Shown: positions 47,436 through 60,800 of the stretch, in pieces
Layout of the letters: every line of letters starts with the position of its first letter
How positions within the stretch are numbered: position 1 is the first letter of the stretch
From: Oxytricha trifallax
Taxonomy: Eukaryota > Ciliophora > Spirotrichea > Sporadotrichida > Oxytrichidae
NCBI GenBank assembly: GCA_000711775.1
Contig: ARYC01000488.1
Coordinates: forward strand, 1-64,000
Length of the DNA: 64,000 nucleotides
Direction of reading: 5' to 3'
The notes under the pieces: model-generated
Told to the model about the DNA's origin: nothing
The model's database searches: none
Seen by the model: only the letters and a program-made list of their open reading frames with translations
Position numbers and translations under genes: made by a program

Positions 47436-47950
47436 AACGCCCATATTCAAGCATTTTATAGTCAGTCATAAATATGTAGTTTAAGAACTTTTAAATTCAA
47501 ATATATTTATTATATTATATTATAGTTATAATTGCAAAATAAAAGCTAAAGTAAGAATCTTTAATATCTAATGATGATTAAAAAGCAAGTTGATTTATGA
47601 ATTATTTTAATAACTTGCAATTTTTTAATTCTAAAAAACTAATTTATCAAAATGTTATCATTTTTTTTATTATAAATTCAATGTTTCATTAAAATTTGAA
47701 TATTTTATTTAAATACTTACTTTAGTTTTATAAAGAGTTCAATAAGCAAATAAATGGGAAAAAATGATTTTAAAATTCAATATATGGACAAGCTCCTTTG
47801 AATATCATATATTATTTCCATATATAAAGTAATTGGTGAATTCGTGGGTTAAGTTGTTATTTTAAAATTAACATGTTTGTATATAATTAATTAAGTTTTA
47901 TCTTTTTATCTGTGATTAATATTTTAAATTTGTAACATATCTTAGTTCGT
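47436..47950. other. AT-rich spacer
   Basis: No gene, repeat or element recognised between the TBE relic and the 3' end of the RS/RRM gene. Confidence 0.5.
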
Positions 47951-50900
47951 TCATGGAAGTTGCTGTTATATAATTGCGAATTTATCTTTCTAAAGAAAAA
48001 TTGGCAAATACTTATTGGTCGCTGTTTATGAAGAGCTTGTGCAATTTCTTACTGGAAGCTCAAAGTCAATCTTCGATGTGCCAAACTCCCATTATTCCCC
48101 TGATGAATTTGATTTATAGAGAAGTTTCTTTTCTTGCAAGAGTTTCCTAACAACTTCGTGTTTTGTGAAAGTCACTATGATTTATTCTGGGAAATAATCT
48201 AGGTTAAGGTCTACAATGTCGCCAAAGTTTGATAAGAAACCAAAGAGGTTGAATATCTCTCTTCTTAAATCAGTTAAGTCTTGTATCGACTTGTCAACTA
48301 ATTTCAAGGCGCTTTCTTTTTGAGAGTTATTAGTAAACTTTAAGATAACTTAATGGTGTGCAATAATCTCGCTTAATGAAACCTATTATTAGTAAGATAA
48401 ATTTGATTTTCTTACATTCTTAACTTCAGGTAAAACTAACAGGTTTTGGTCATTGATCTTGAAAGAAGCTTAGGCAAGAATCTTGTTTATTGGCTCTGAA
48501 GACTTGTAAATTAACTTGATATACTTGTACTAAAGACAGAAAGCGTCTTTCTTGATTAAGATGTCATAATCTACTTCATCAATGATATTTCTTTATTTGA
48601 GTTCTTCGTAAATAACGAGTCCTTTAACATCTGTAGGGAGTCCAATTATGTAACAGCAACCTATATCATATATGAGCCTTATTTAATTTACTGTCAGGGT
48701 CTTAAGTTTCTAATGGAACTACAGGATTCACTAAAACTTGAGCAATTTCTGGTTGAATAACTGCCTAGTCTGCCGCTTATTTAGGTAGAGGAAGTTAAGT
48801 ATTATTCTTTGGTAGCTAAGATTTAATATCCTCTGGTCTTTAATCAAACTTGCTTTACTTATTTGGATGGTAATTTACTAAATGCATATCAAATGACTAA
48901 TTAATACGAAAACTACCAGACTTTTCATGACATCATAGAATGAATGATATGTAATTTCACGACTCAAAGTCTCTTCGAATAAGATTTCTCTCTCATAAAT
49001 TACTTCTTTCCTTTAATATAGAGAAGACTTCCTATACTTCAGGAAATTTAACTCAGCTGTAGGTTAACAACATCGCTACTTTTTTAGTTAAAAATATAAC
49101 TAGTCTTTTTCTATTTTATCCATGACAGACCTAATAATTTTCCCTGACAAAAGTAACTTCTTAAATTTCTAAGAAGGACAAATTTTAAAGTTCTAATTGC
49201 ACATTTAACTATATTTTAAATGTCTAAGTATCTGAACCATACTGCCCTGACCAGCTTTTATCCTGTGGTTTATATTCTATTTTAATAATATATACTTTAC
49301 TTAGCAGGTTTTTCAACTTTCGGAATATCTCTTTACTTAGTATCATCAGATATACTCTAAATAGGTCTATCAGGACTTTTGTTTCTCCTATCGTGATGTT
49401 TATAGTCATTTGCTTTAGAGTTAGATCTCCTAATATTATCTCTATTACAAATTAGTTTCTTTAGTGATGTGAAATTACCTTTCTGTTCGTTATTTATCTC
49501 TGCTTCGAGATCTGTTGACTTTTGTATCAATAATGTCACGTTTATATGGTAGTCTCTCATCCCTATTTTCAGTGATAGTACTCTCTCTTTTTTTAGAACC
49601 ATAAGCTTAGAGTCTCAATTGATCATCACTTGTAGCAATTAAACTCTGGAAATATTATAATTCATTAATTTATTATAACATTGTAATAGGACGAAAAAAC
49701 ACATATACATAAAAAGCTTAAATTAAATCCTAAATAGCTAAAGAGAATTATTTTACATGAGAAAAATATTTCATATTTGTTCTAACCAAGATAGCCCTCC
49801 CCACCCACTCCCCACTCTAAACCGAGATACCCCTCCTCATACACCCCTCCCCACCCCTTACCTATTTTTTAATAATATAATATAATAATTTATAAAATCT
49901 TTTATATATGAGAATTTTAAAAATTAATCATTGTTATTAATTTAAATATAATTAAAATTATTAAACTTTAATTATAAATAAAAATAATTATTAAATCAAT
50001 AATTTTTAAAATTCTTATTTATAAAAGATTTTATAAATTATTATATTATATTATTAAATTTTAAAAATAGGTAGGAGGTGGGGAGGAGGGTATGGGGAGG
50101 GGTATCTCGGTTTAGGGCGGGGAGGAGGTGGGGAGGGGTATCTCGGTTAGAACACATATTATTAATCAATTAATTTTGAAATCCAATAAACTAAAAATAA
50201 AAACTCTGGAAAGTTTTTGATACAGTCAGCCTAGAATCCCTTAAATTTAAACCATCAATTTTAGGTAGCTCTATAGAGTTAAGCTTTCTGAACACAATAA
50301 AAGCTATATGATCGTACTTGCACCCTATCTTAAGCTCAAATTAATCTTAAGTGGGCTTGACTAACTCGTACTCTATAGTAGAGACAGGAAAAACTTAATT
50401 AGCAAAAAGTTGCTTAAGGACAATATCAAAAGATTCAAGCAATCTCTGCTTAAGTTTGTCTTTAAGCTGAGGATTTGCATCCAGATCAGTTTTCTTTAAG
50501 TTGGATAAAATAAAATGATACTTCAACTCGCTCTCTGAGATGTTATCATTTTAAAGAGTAAATTGGGTATTTGTAGAAATCTTCTATTCATCTCTTTAGG
50601 GTTTATTATCTCTATCTCTATTCACCCTATTTTCATAATTACCGTTATGGTGATAAGAATCTCTTTGATTTTGCTAATAACTGTCCATTATATATTTATA
50701 AATCATTGTTGAGGAGATTCTAACAATTAAGTGAAACTTAAGCAAAACCCCGTAATATTAAATTTTCAATAAATAATTAACATGACTGTCCCTTCTGTCG
50801 GAAAATACCCTATCTTTAAGATCTTTTATGAATGGTTAAAATGTTCAAAACAAATATCTTGCCTTATTTCTTCGATGAAGAGCGTCTGCGAGGTGATCTT

Positions 50901-51745
50901 CTACTTTTTTCATAAGTATCTTTTGCATGCTGATATTTATGAGTATCCCTGTCTCCTAGTTTTTCTCTAGTGTCTCTTTCTCTTCTATCGATATCTTATC
51001 TCTAGTCAGGTCTCTATCTATCTCTGTCATTTTTCTAGTATCTTGAGGATTAATCTTATCTCTCTATTAAGATTTTAAAAATAGCATCCCCCTCTAGGTG
51101 CTTAAAATTGTCTATGGTGATTAAAGGATCTGGAAAACATGTATTATGATGAATTTACTCAAAATATTAAAAATTTGACTCTAATTTAAAGCAAATTAAC
51201 TAAAATCTCTCTGCTGGGATTTACCTCTTATTGTCACTATCTATCTACCTGTCCCTTGAGTATCTTCTGTTGTCATTCTTCCTCCCATTAGTTTCTACTT
51301 CTCTCTTATCCAAAGTGGAAGTCTTTAGTGGACTATCTTTTCTTGGATTTGAAGTTTGTTTTTAGGAATGTGAATCATTTTTGTCTGAGATGTCTTGCTT
51401 AGATTTACTCTAGAGAGCAGAACGAGGACCCTGAGATCTGTTTGCATTTCTAAAACCAATAATATATTCAAGAAAGTTATTACCCATTCTTGTGATTATG
51501 CTAATCATTTAAAAAATAGCATATTAGTATTATAAAAAAAAGAACATATTAGTATTTTGTTTGTAAAAGGCGTATTATAAGAGCGCCTTAATTGAAGTAA
51601 AAATTAATATAATAAACTAATCATCATCTTCGAATTCTTCAAAATCACCACCGGTAAACCAGTCATCTAGCATGTGTGACTTGGATGAATTTTCATTCTC
51701 ATCTTGATGCTAATGATCATCGGAATGTTTATCGAGTGAGCTCAT
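47951..51745 (-). CDS. RS-domain, RRM-containing splicing-factor-like protein (U2AF large-subunit-like)
   Basis: N-terminus MSSLDKHSDDHQHQDENENS and acidic DDWFTGGDFEEFEDDD (51745-51620), RS/Lys-rich segments (51480-50880: SRRSPRRRSSSKK; DRRERDTREKLGDRD), RRM1-like (50610-50215: YHFILSNLKKTDLD...YDHIAFIVFRKLN...RDSRLTVSK), a second RS-like linker (49640-49310: KVNRSRSRDKQRTERDN, using a 37-nt intron GTAATT...AATAG), RRM2-like (48690-48400: CCYIIGLPTDV...DAFCLQYKYIKL...NDQNLLVLPEV) and a C-terminal RRM/UHM-like part (HHQVILKFTN...NFGDIVDLNLDYFPEQIIVT), TGA 47951-47953. U2AF65 binds the polypyrimidine tract at 3' splice sites. Domain order fits, though the extra RS linker does not; another RS-RRM factor is possible. 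Interrupted by a 560-bp IES and several small introns. Confidence 0.6.
49653..50212. other. 560-bp IES in the RS/RRM gene, 12-bp pointer
   Basis: AAACTCTGGAAA (plus strand) occurs at 49641-49652 and 50201-50212. Joining gives (minus strand) LTVSKTFQSLIATSDDQLRL in frame. It contains the 377-bp foldback element. Confidence 0.8.
49778..50154. mobile_element. 377-bp foldback element with G/C-rich arms
   Basis: Inverted repeat over almost its full length: TGTTCTAACC...CCCCTCCCCACCCC (49778-49860) pairs with GGTAGGAGGTGGGGAGG...GGTTAGAACA (50070-50154), and the AT-rich inner arms (TTATAAAATCTTTTATA) also pair. CATATT flanks both sides (49772-49777 and 50155-50160). No ORF. The G-rich arm has several GGG/GGGG runs that could form quadruplexes. 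Lies entirely inside an IES. Confidence 0.88.
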
Positions 51746-51894
51746 TTATCTAGTTAATAATTATTTTAAATTACTATAATCTTCTAGAGATATTATATAT
51801 CACTAATTTTTAATTGAAGAGAGTATATTTTCTGAATATTCACTGTTATACCCTATTTCTCCATAATTTATTATGATTTTTAATAAAATAAGGC

Positions 51895-54800
51895 ATGTCT
51901 GATCTGACTTCGATACAATATCGTCAAATGATTGGGAGGGCAGGTAGGTATGGTTTTGACACCGAAGCAGATTCTATTCTTTGTGTATAAAATCAATCAG
52001 AAAAGAAGAAAGCGATTGAGCTAATGAATCGAAAACTTGAGAGAATCAATTCATGCTTAAACATAGAGAGGAAAGGGCTATCTCGAGTTATCTTGGAGTC
52101 TATTGGCACTAAAATTGTACAAGATTCAGTGTAAATGAAACTATTTCTACAAAATACTCTGCTGTATACTTAAATTAGCAGCTTAATTGTAGAGGAATCA
52201 TAGGGTAAAGATTAATAACTTAACAACATTGACTTAGAGCATTAAGCTTGGGTTTAAATGTAAAAGTAAGGTAAACAAGCACTGGATTTCTTGATTTTTA
52301 ATGAAATTGTTGTGCAGTAAGCTTAAATGATAGAAAGGTAACTTCACTTTAAATTTGAGACAACCAAACTAGGCTTAGCCATTATAAAAAGCAATTTATC
52401 TCCAGAAGATGGACTGATGGTATATATAGACCTCTAAAATGCTCAATAGAGAATAGTTCTACAAAATGAACTTCACCTATTATACCTCATGACACCAGTG
52501 TCGAATACCTGCATTAGAATAAACTGGGAGCTTTTTCATTGGATATATAGAAACTTAGCTCCTATAGAATTGAAGATATGCGAGCTAATTGGAATAAAAG
52601 AAGATTATATAGTTATGTTTGGAATGCCAAATAACAATAGGAATTAGGGCTATGTTAGAGAAGTTTAGTTTTTTAATAAAGATTAAGATTATTGTTTCAT
52701 AAAAAAAGGTTTGAGATTAAATTTGAATTGGCATAGATAAGACAATATTTAAGTATATATAAAATTTAGGTTGACATAACATATTTTAATCTAGAGAGGG
52801 GACTTTAAAACTTTGAATAATCTTGATAATTGTAAAAAAAATTTTCTCGAAAAAAAAAATGTTTATTAATTTATTTAATTTAATTGTTAAAGTATATTTA
52901 GTCTGAGGAATTTATATGTTAACATTATAAAATCATAAATTTAAATAATATCAACCTAAAAGTTATTATTTATTTTACAATGACAAAGTTTGAATGATTA
53001 AGAAGATAAAGGACTTGTGAGTGGTATTACAGATTTTAAGGCTTTTGCTGAAGTAAATAAAGAGCTAATTATATGTTCCATATATAATTTTTAATCTTTA
53101 TTAATTATTAGAATGAGACATGCAAGATTCTACTCAACCATCCTTCTTAAGGATCTCTTGAATGACTATAAAAATGAAGAAGTCATGTCGTTTTATAGAA
53201 TTACCAGTGGAGACATATAAGCTTTTCAATAGAGATGTGTAAGTGAAGAATAACTGATTGTCTTAAACATATCTTAGCTTAAATTACTCATAATATTGAT
53301 AAAATTTTAAACATAATTGTTATTAGAAAATCAAACAATAAATACTTGCTGAATTCAAAAGCTTTACTTCATTTACAGCTTTAAAATCTGTTTCTTAATT
53401 TTTTCAATTGTGTTTCATTCTCTTATTTTGATCTTAATATGTATTTAACTTTGAAGGATTTTCATCTTTTCTCTCACTAAATGTTCTTTTCTTTTCATTG
53501 TGATTTGATGAGTCTTTATCTTTTTACTAATCTGAACTGTTAGTTTTATTATCAATTTATGGATTTTATTTTTATGACTATTGCTCTTAAATTTTCTTTT
53601 TCTTATTCTCTTCTAATTTCTTTTGAAGAGCTTCTCTTTACTTTAGTAATTCCTAAAGTTTTGCTGCTTTAGCTGCTTAGACATCAGAATTTATAGTTTA
53701 TTAAGGTTTTTTTGAAGGTGAAATTTACTGATTAATTTTGGTTGGAGAAGGTTTTTATATTTTGGTAGGAGAAGGTTTTTATACTTAAGTGAGATTTGAA
53801 GAAGTTACCGTATCATTTAGAAGTAAGTCCCTCAAGTTAGGCTTTTATTAAGGCACTGAGATCTTGTCCCTTTGCAATACAGTTTTATTAGTGGATTTAT
53901 CCTGCTTGTTTTTATTAGGATTTTAATAGCTTTGTGATTTTATCTAACCTGGACTATCCTAAATTTCTCCCTCTTCTTTGTCTTAAGAGTTCTGTGATTT
54001 TAATTTTTCACGAGTCTTTGAATTTGGGAAAACATTTTTCTTATTTGACTTTGAATCAATTAAAGTTTGTACCAACTTAACATCTTCCCAGTCTTCTTTT
54101 CTCTCAAATCGAACAAAGCCACCATTTAAAGTCTTGGAGTATTCAACAAAGTTATTCCAGTTTTTGTTTCGATTTAGGGTCGTACTGTTTCCAACAACCC
54201 ATAGGAAATGTCTAGCTCTAGTGACAGCTACATTCATTCTTCTGTAGTCATTCAAAAATCCGAGTTATCTCTCCTAGCTACCTCTGACACAAGATATTAT
54301 TATGATGTCCTTTTCTCTTCCTTGATAGGCATCAACTGTATTAATTTCAATGAGGTCAATGGGAAAACCATTTTTCTTTAAGAACGGATACATATAATCT
54401 TTCAGAGTTCTGACCTAAGATTTGTAAGGAGATATAATACCAACTCTTTGTCTTAAATCACCAAGAATATGTTTCATCTTTTGATCATCTGAATTAACAT
54501 TTGCTGGAAAATCAGTTTAGCTTGCTTTTTACAAAATGATCTTAATGATATCTTGGAAAAGTGTGAGGATAAATTGAGCTTCATCTTTGTTTGATTTTGA
54601 AGTATCATTTACTGATTCTTAGCCATACTTTAAATCAAAGAAAATCAAATTAGATACTGTTTGATTTAAAACTCTTAGCCCAACTGGTAAAGTTGAAAAG
54701 TCTTGCTATCTTTGTATGACACTCTCTGAATCTTTCAACCTATTAAAGTTAAGTTAAAGCCTATACTTACCCTCCTTCATAGAACTAATTTGATGGGAAT

Positions 54801-57800
54801 TATCTGATAGATGGGTGCATTCTGTACTATATACTCAACATAAATTTGTTTACTCCACAATTCAAAAATCTTTCAAACAGACTTCTGCTATAGAATGTCT
54901 TATCACTATTATCTGAAAATGTTGTAGCTGGTAGTTATTGCTAATCTCCCACTAAAATTACTTTTTTTGGTTCATGTTCAAATGGAATAAGGTTAGTTAA
55001 CTCGACACATTAGCATGCTTCATCAACTATCAAATACTCGATATCTCCTTGTTTTATAATTTCAAGCTTGTCCGAAACTGACATAGAAAGAGTTGTGCAA
55101 ATAATTTAGGCTCTATTAATTATCATCCTCTCAACATCCTTTTTCTTATTCTAAATACGAATAAATATTAGAAATAGTTAACCTTACCTTTCCATTGAAC
55201 ATAAACTTATCTTGCCCATTTGGCATTTCTTTGTCTAACTCTTCTTTCTTTTTGTCATAATTTTCTTTTAGTAACTTTATTGTCTCAAGCCTTTTAATCT
55301 TCTTATTCTGCATAAACTTAAGAACTTTTTCTGAGTCATTATATAACAGCTTAAGTAAGTCATTTAATCTCCCTTTCTCTTATTCACATTAATCAGTAGA
55401 AATGATTCTTGTTATAGTAGTAATTTGTTGTAATTTTTCTTTTACGTATTACTACTTTTCTTGTAAGTTAGTTGTCTTACGATTAGGATTTCTTTCTTCA
55501 TCTCCCATCTCTTCTCTTATCTTTTCATCCAGAATGTACTTCTTTACAAGGGGAAGAGGTTCGTAGTCCATCGATCCTACTCTCAGAAGTTTATCTCTTA
55601 ATTAAGACTCGCTAAAAAAAAATAAGAACTAGGAAATATTTTACTTTAGCAATCCAAAAAGTTTGTGGGTTACGATTCTAATGAGAATTTCATCTATTGC
55701 TGCATTAGAAGGTCCACAAATTAGGATCTTTTTAACATTAGAACTTATTAACATCCCGAGAATTCCTTAAATTGTGTGAGTTTTTCCTGTACCAGGCTAA
55801 ATATCATTGGATTAATTAGTTTATAATTATACTTACAGGTCCTTAAATAAGTAAGAAGTCCTCTTTCTTCATTTTTACAACTTGTTCGAGTGCTTCTCTT
55901 TAGCTATCGTTGAAGTTGCTTCTAAAATTATAAACAAATGCCTGCATTCGGCTTTGCTTTTCGTCGAACTTTTTAAAAGGGTCTTATGTTTGCTTATCAC
56001 ATAGAAATCTTTAAGGGTTAAGTATGATATCAGCAGTAGGGAAAAATTCACAGCTTTTAATAGTTCTAAATTCTCTTATTGTGGTTGAGAGACTGTCAAA
56101 GAAGTAAACGTTAACCTTGAGATAACTCAACTATCTTACATTTAGGCATATAAATTCTTCATTTAAACTTGCATCTATTTTTACTTCCAAAAAATTCTAA
56201 TCTCTTTTTCTACGCTTGCTAACTATAGCAAGCATTTTACCTTGTTCTTCTCTCATTTTCATTAGATAGCTTATATTAGTGACTTTCTTTACTTCATCAA
56301 AGGGGAGTGGTTCTTAAGAGATAAAAAGAAGATCGAATTCTTTCAGGCTGTCTATCGTTTTTAAGTTAAAAAATCCATTTTTGTCTGCAACACTATTTGT
56401 ACTTTCATATAGCTTCAGATAAATGTAGTTGTGGTCTTAATTTGACTTTTGGATATAACCTTCAAAATGGGACTTCTTCGAAAAGTTTGACTTATATTCT
56501 AAACCTAAAGCCTCTATTTATTACTTCTCCTTATCTCTATCACCTCTCTAATTTATCATTTGACTATAGGTCTCATAGAGGAAAAGAGGTATCCAAATAT
56601 CTCTGTAATGCTAAAAATTTTCAAATTAAAGAGGGATCTCTGTCAAAGGTGGTCTATCCTCAGATGAAAACATTTTGACAAGTTCAAGATTTAAGATTGG
56701 TTTAATCAGCTCTTCAGCAGATTTTCTGTTATGATATCTTATTCTTTTCATTTCAGCTTCTTTTTCAGCCTCGTACATTTTTTGCAAAGCCAATTGCTAC
56801 TCCTCCCTAGATCTCTAAATCTAGTTTTGTTAAGCTTCGAATTCTTCTTAATTCATTTTCTTTGCTTATTTGTTATCTCCCTCTTCTAGGTTGAGACCTA
56901 AGAAATTACTAGTCATAGATTTTGTAGTTTTACTTTCCTTTTTCTTCTCAGTCTATTCCTCATCATTGAATCCTAGTAAATCATTCAAAAACTCATTGTT
57001 TTCTTTCCTTGCCCTCAAACGCTCCTCTTCCCTTTACTTATTAAGTAGTTCTTCTTTTTGTCTGATTTGCTCTAGCTCCTTCAACTTTTTATCTTCATTG
57101 AGGACATGTGTCTTACTCTTTATAATTTTCTTGATATCTTTGAAATGCTCTTCATTTAGCTTCTAAGCTCTTATTTCTGCCAAAGTGCTTAATGGTAAAT
57201 TCATGTAGTTTGAAGCCTTCGAGTTTGTGTTTTTAAGTGAAATGTGATCTTTATCGTGATGCATATTTAATAATTTTGCTGCTCGATTCTTGAACATGTC
57301 TTGCTTTTTCTTTTCTGCTAAAACTTCTTCGTATTTTTACAAAGCCTTGTTTGGAGTCTTACTTTCATACAAATTTTCAGCTTCCTTCATCTTTTGCTTC
57401 AGTTTATCATAATCAGTCTTCTCATTAGCTTTCGCTGATGCTTTTTAGTAATTTCTTTCATTCGCTTGTTTGTATTGGGAAGAGTTAAAGTAATCTTCGT
57501 AATCATAGTGATAATCATCTTTTTTATCAGTACGTTTAGAAAAGAATTCAGCATTTTTATCACAAGTCTTAGTTTAAGGATTATAAGACGACTAAGTTAT
57601 TGAAGAGTTTTATTTGATGAAATTGCTATTATATGTTTTTGGTTAGTAATCACTTAAGATTGAACTCGTATATTTAGGCTTTTCATTTTGAAAAATAGCA
57701 TCCTTTTTTTTCTTGATCTCATTCTAACATAATTAATTTAAATGATATTTCTATTGAAAAGTAATGGAAGACTCCTTCTCTATCGCTTTAAGATTGCTTT

Positions 57801-60800
57801 CTAGCTGTTCTAAACTCAAGGTTCCAGTGTTGAGCTTTTGCACGTAATTTCTATAAACAGAAGAATTGCCCTAACGAGGGTCTTATTTTTCATCCATAAA
57901 AACTAAGTCGTCATCTTCTATGTCCTCAATTTCAATTATATTATGTTTGCTTGAAGAATTCTTTTAAGCGTCGAGTAACTTAGGGAGACCTGCCAAGTTT
58001 TATTATTTTGACAAAGGCACATTTGAGGTTGCCTGAGTTTTCTCAGGATTGTTTGCTCTATCTAGTAAATATTAATGAATACTCTCTTTGCTATTTGCCT
58101 ATGCATTGTTTTATTTCTCTGGAGTTTGAAGGAAACCTGTAAGCATATTGGACTTAACATTCAGAGTGGTTTATTGCGGGACTTTTCTTTAATCAGAGGA
58201 GTTTGAGTTTCTCTGTTAATTGCTACTATTTAGATTTTTCAAACTTGATTCAGATGCTGAGCCTTAAAACTTGCTCTTAGAATCCAGATATTTGTCTGCT
58301 TCTCTTTACAGACTCACTTCAAGTTCTTTGTAATCTTGAATCACCTATAAATTCTGTCCATTTCCAATGATTAATGGCTGCTTTTAGTTGATTGGCTAAG
58401 GATTTCCAATCAGAGAAGCTGGAACTTAACCAATTGCTCTTGAGTTTTAAGTTGTATAGCTGGTCTGTTACAAATGGGTCCTCGGTACAGAATTATTTTT
58501 AATTGAGTTCAGGAAACTTTAGCCATGGTTTTGTTGAGATTGAATGTTAGGCTTATAAATTGAGGGGAAAGCCGGGTTTTGTTGACCTTAGTTATTAAAT
58601 TAGTTATTCATTTAGTATTATTATTATTAGTATTGTGCTTTTTATTAATAATCAACCGAGGGAGATTTGAAATACTAACTTTGATTTTAAATTGGCTAAA
58701 ACATTTTAATGATTAATTAATAAAATAGTAATCTTAAAAATTTAACTAGTTAAACAAACATAAAATTACAACCATAAAATTTGTTATATAAATTTGTATA
58801 TTCATTTCATTGGATTTTGCTTCTATTTATTTTTCATATATATTTTTGAAAGTTAATAAATTCACACATTCAAACTATTTATATTGAGTCTAGTGTAGAT
58901 TTCAGTTTATCAATTGCAAGGTATAGCTACTTCCTGTAAATTATGATATGGAAAATATATCATCTAATTTTATTCTTTTATGAAAAAATAAAAATTCAGA
59001 ATTAATTTAACAATTGATATTATTAACATATTTTAATAGAATTAAAAAAAATGATTCAGTAATATTACACTGACAATAGTTATTTAATTTGATTTAGAAT
59101 TAAATAAAGTAATTTTTGGAAATACGAAAGTATTTTTAATTCAATAATTTTCTATTTTTTAATTTTTGTAATAAAACTATAAATATATTTAAAAATAAAA
59201 TATTAAACAAGATCTATAATGAAATTCCATTTTTTTCATATTTAAAAAAGCATATTTCAATAAATAATTTAGTATAGTTTGATAAAATTTTTATAAGAGG
59301 TACTAAGATGTATAAATTTTTTAATTAAAATCTTAGTTTGCTAATTTTTTTAACTGTTTCAAATACTTAATTATACACTTTTAAAATAATTGAAATTTTT
59401 GTTTAAAAATATAAAACTTATTTTAATTACTATTTCACAAATCAATAAAAATATTGCAATATTTTAATTCATAATTAAAAGCAATTTAAATGTAATCTTT
59501 AAAAATTTACCAAGCCATTATTATTGTTGCTATACTATCGATCATAAATGTTTGAAAATTAAATATTGTTTTAAATAATAAAAAAAACGTAATATATTTA
59601 TAAATTTTTCTATTAAAATTAAAATGGACAAAAAAATTCAAGTAACCAAGTTTTTAACTATATTTTAGTTTTAAAAAATCTAGTTTCTGACTTAATATGA
59701 ATTATATATATATATACAAATGTCTGATAAATTCGGATTTAGGTAATTCAACTTGCGCTGATTAAATTTTACAATAAATAAATCAATTAAAATAAACAAT
59801 AACAATAAACATAATAAATATATAGTTTTAAACTCCTTCAAACTACTGCCCTAAATAACAATTGATTTAGTAAATATATAAAATAAAAATTTAGAATGAT
59901 GAGTTACACACTAAGTTTTATTTATGCTTTTCTGTTTCAAAATAGTCTCATATTTATTTCAAACTTATGTTAGATTAATATAATTATATTTACACATTTA
60001 TATTTAAAAGCAGTTACTTATGAAATTTCACATCATTTTCCATTTTTTTTTCTATTTTATCAATATTATTATGACAATATTTCAATATTCAGAAATCTTT
60101 CCAGTATTCTTATACTATTCCATTATTTTTTTAATTTCATCTGTCTTGCAATATTGACAAAGTATTATTTATTCATAGATATAGAATATATCAATATTTT
60201 CAAGATACTTAGATTGATATTAAAAAAGAATCTAGAGAGAGAAATTTATTTTTTAACTGTACTATAATAAAGAACATCAAATGCTAAAAATATTATTTGT
60301 GATTTTATAAGAAAAATTTTAAATTACACAAATTTATAATTTATATTACTCTTTATAATTAGTAAGAGATTAACAAACTTGTGCAGAAATAATTAAAGTC
60401 ACAAAAAATAAACAATTATTCTTTCATTTCCTATTACTTTAGTTAATTATATTTAAGAATATTGTAATGACCTATATAAATGCATGCAATGATCTTGTGT
60501 TTTAGTCCTCAGACAAGAATTGTACTAACACCCAAATTTCTTGCATCTATAACAATTTAAAATCAAATATTTTATCATTGTTAAAGTTAATCATTAATAG
60601 ATTTAGTAGCTTGGAGGTGCTTCACAAGGATTATAAATTCTAATTAAACTTCAATTTTGTAGTAAATTTTATATAAGCCACCTTACCTTTATTCTGCTAC
60701 GTGGTGTAATTTTACTTCATCCTCTAATGAATTAGTTAACTAACTAGATGTCTAACTATCTGTCGCGAATATATTCACATTTTTAGATTATGATTCATTC

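Noticed and set aside
56397..57166. Plus-strand Ser/Leu-rich ORFs
   Set aside because: Antisense shadows of the coiled, Glu/Lys-rich N-terminal region of the SEN1-like helicase.
59700..59720. (AT)n tract as an origin or matrix-attachment site
   Set aside because: Simple-sequence tracts are common in this AT-rich DNA and nothing else marks a function.
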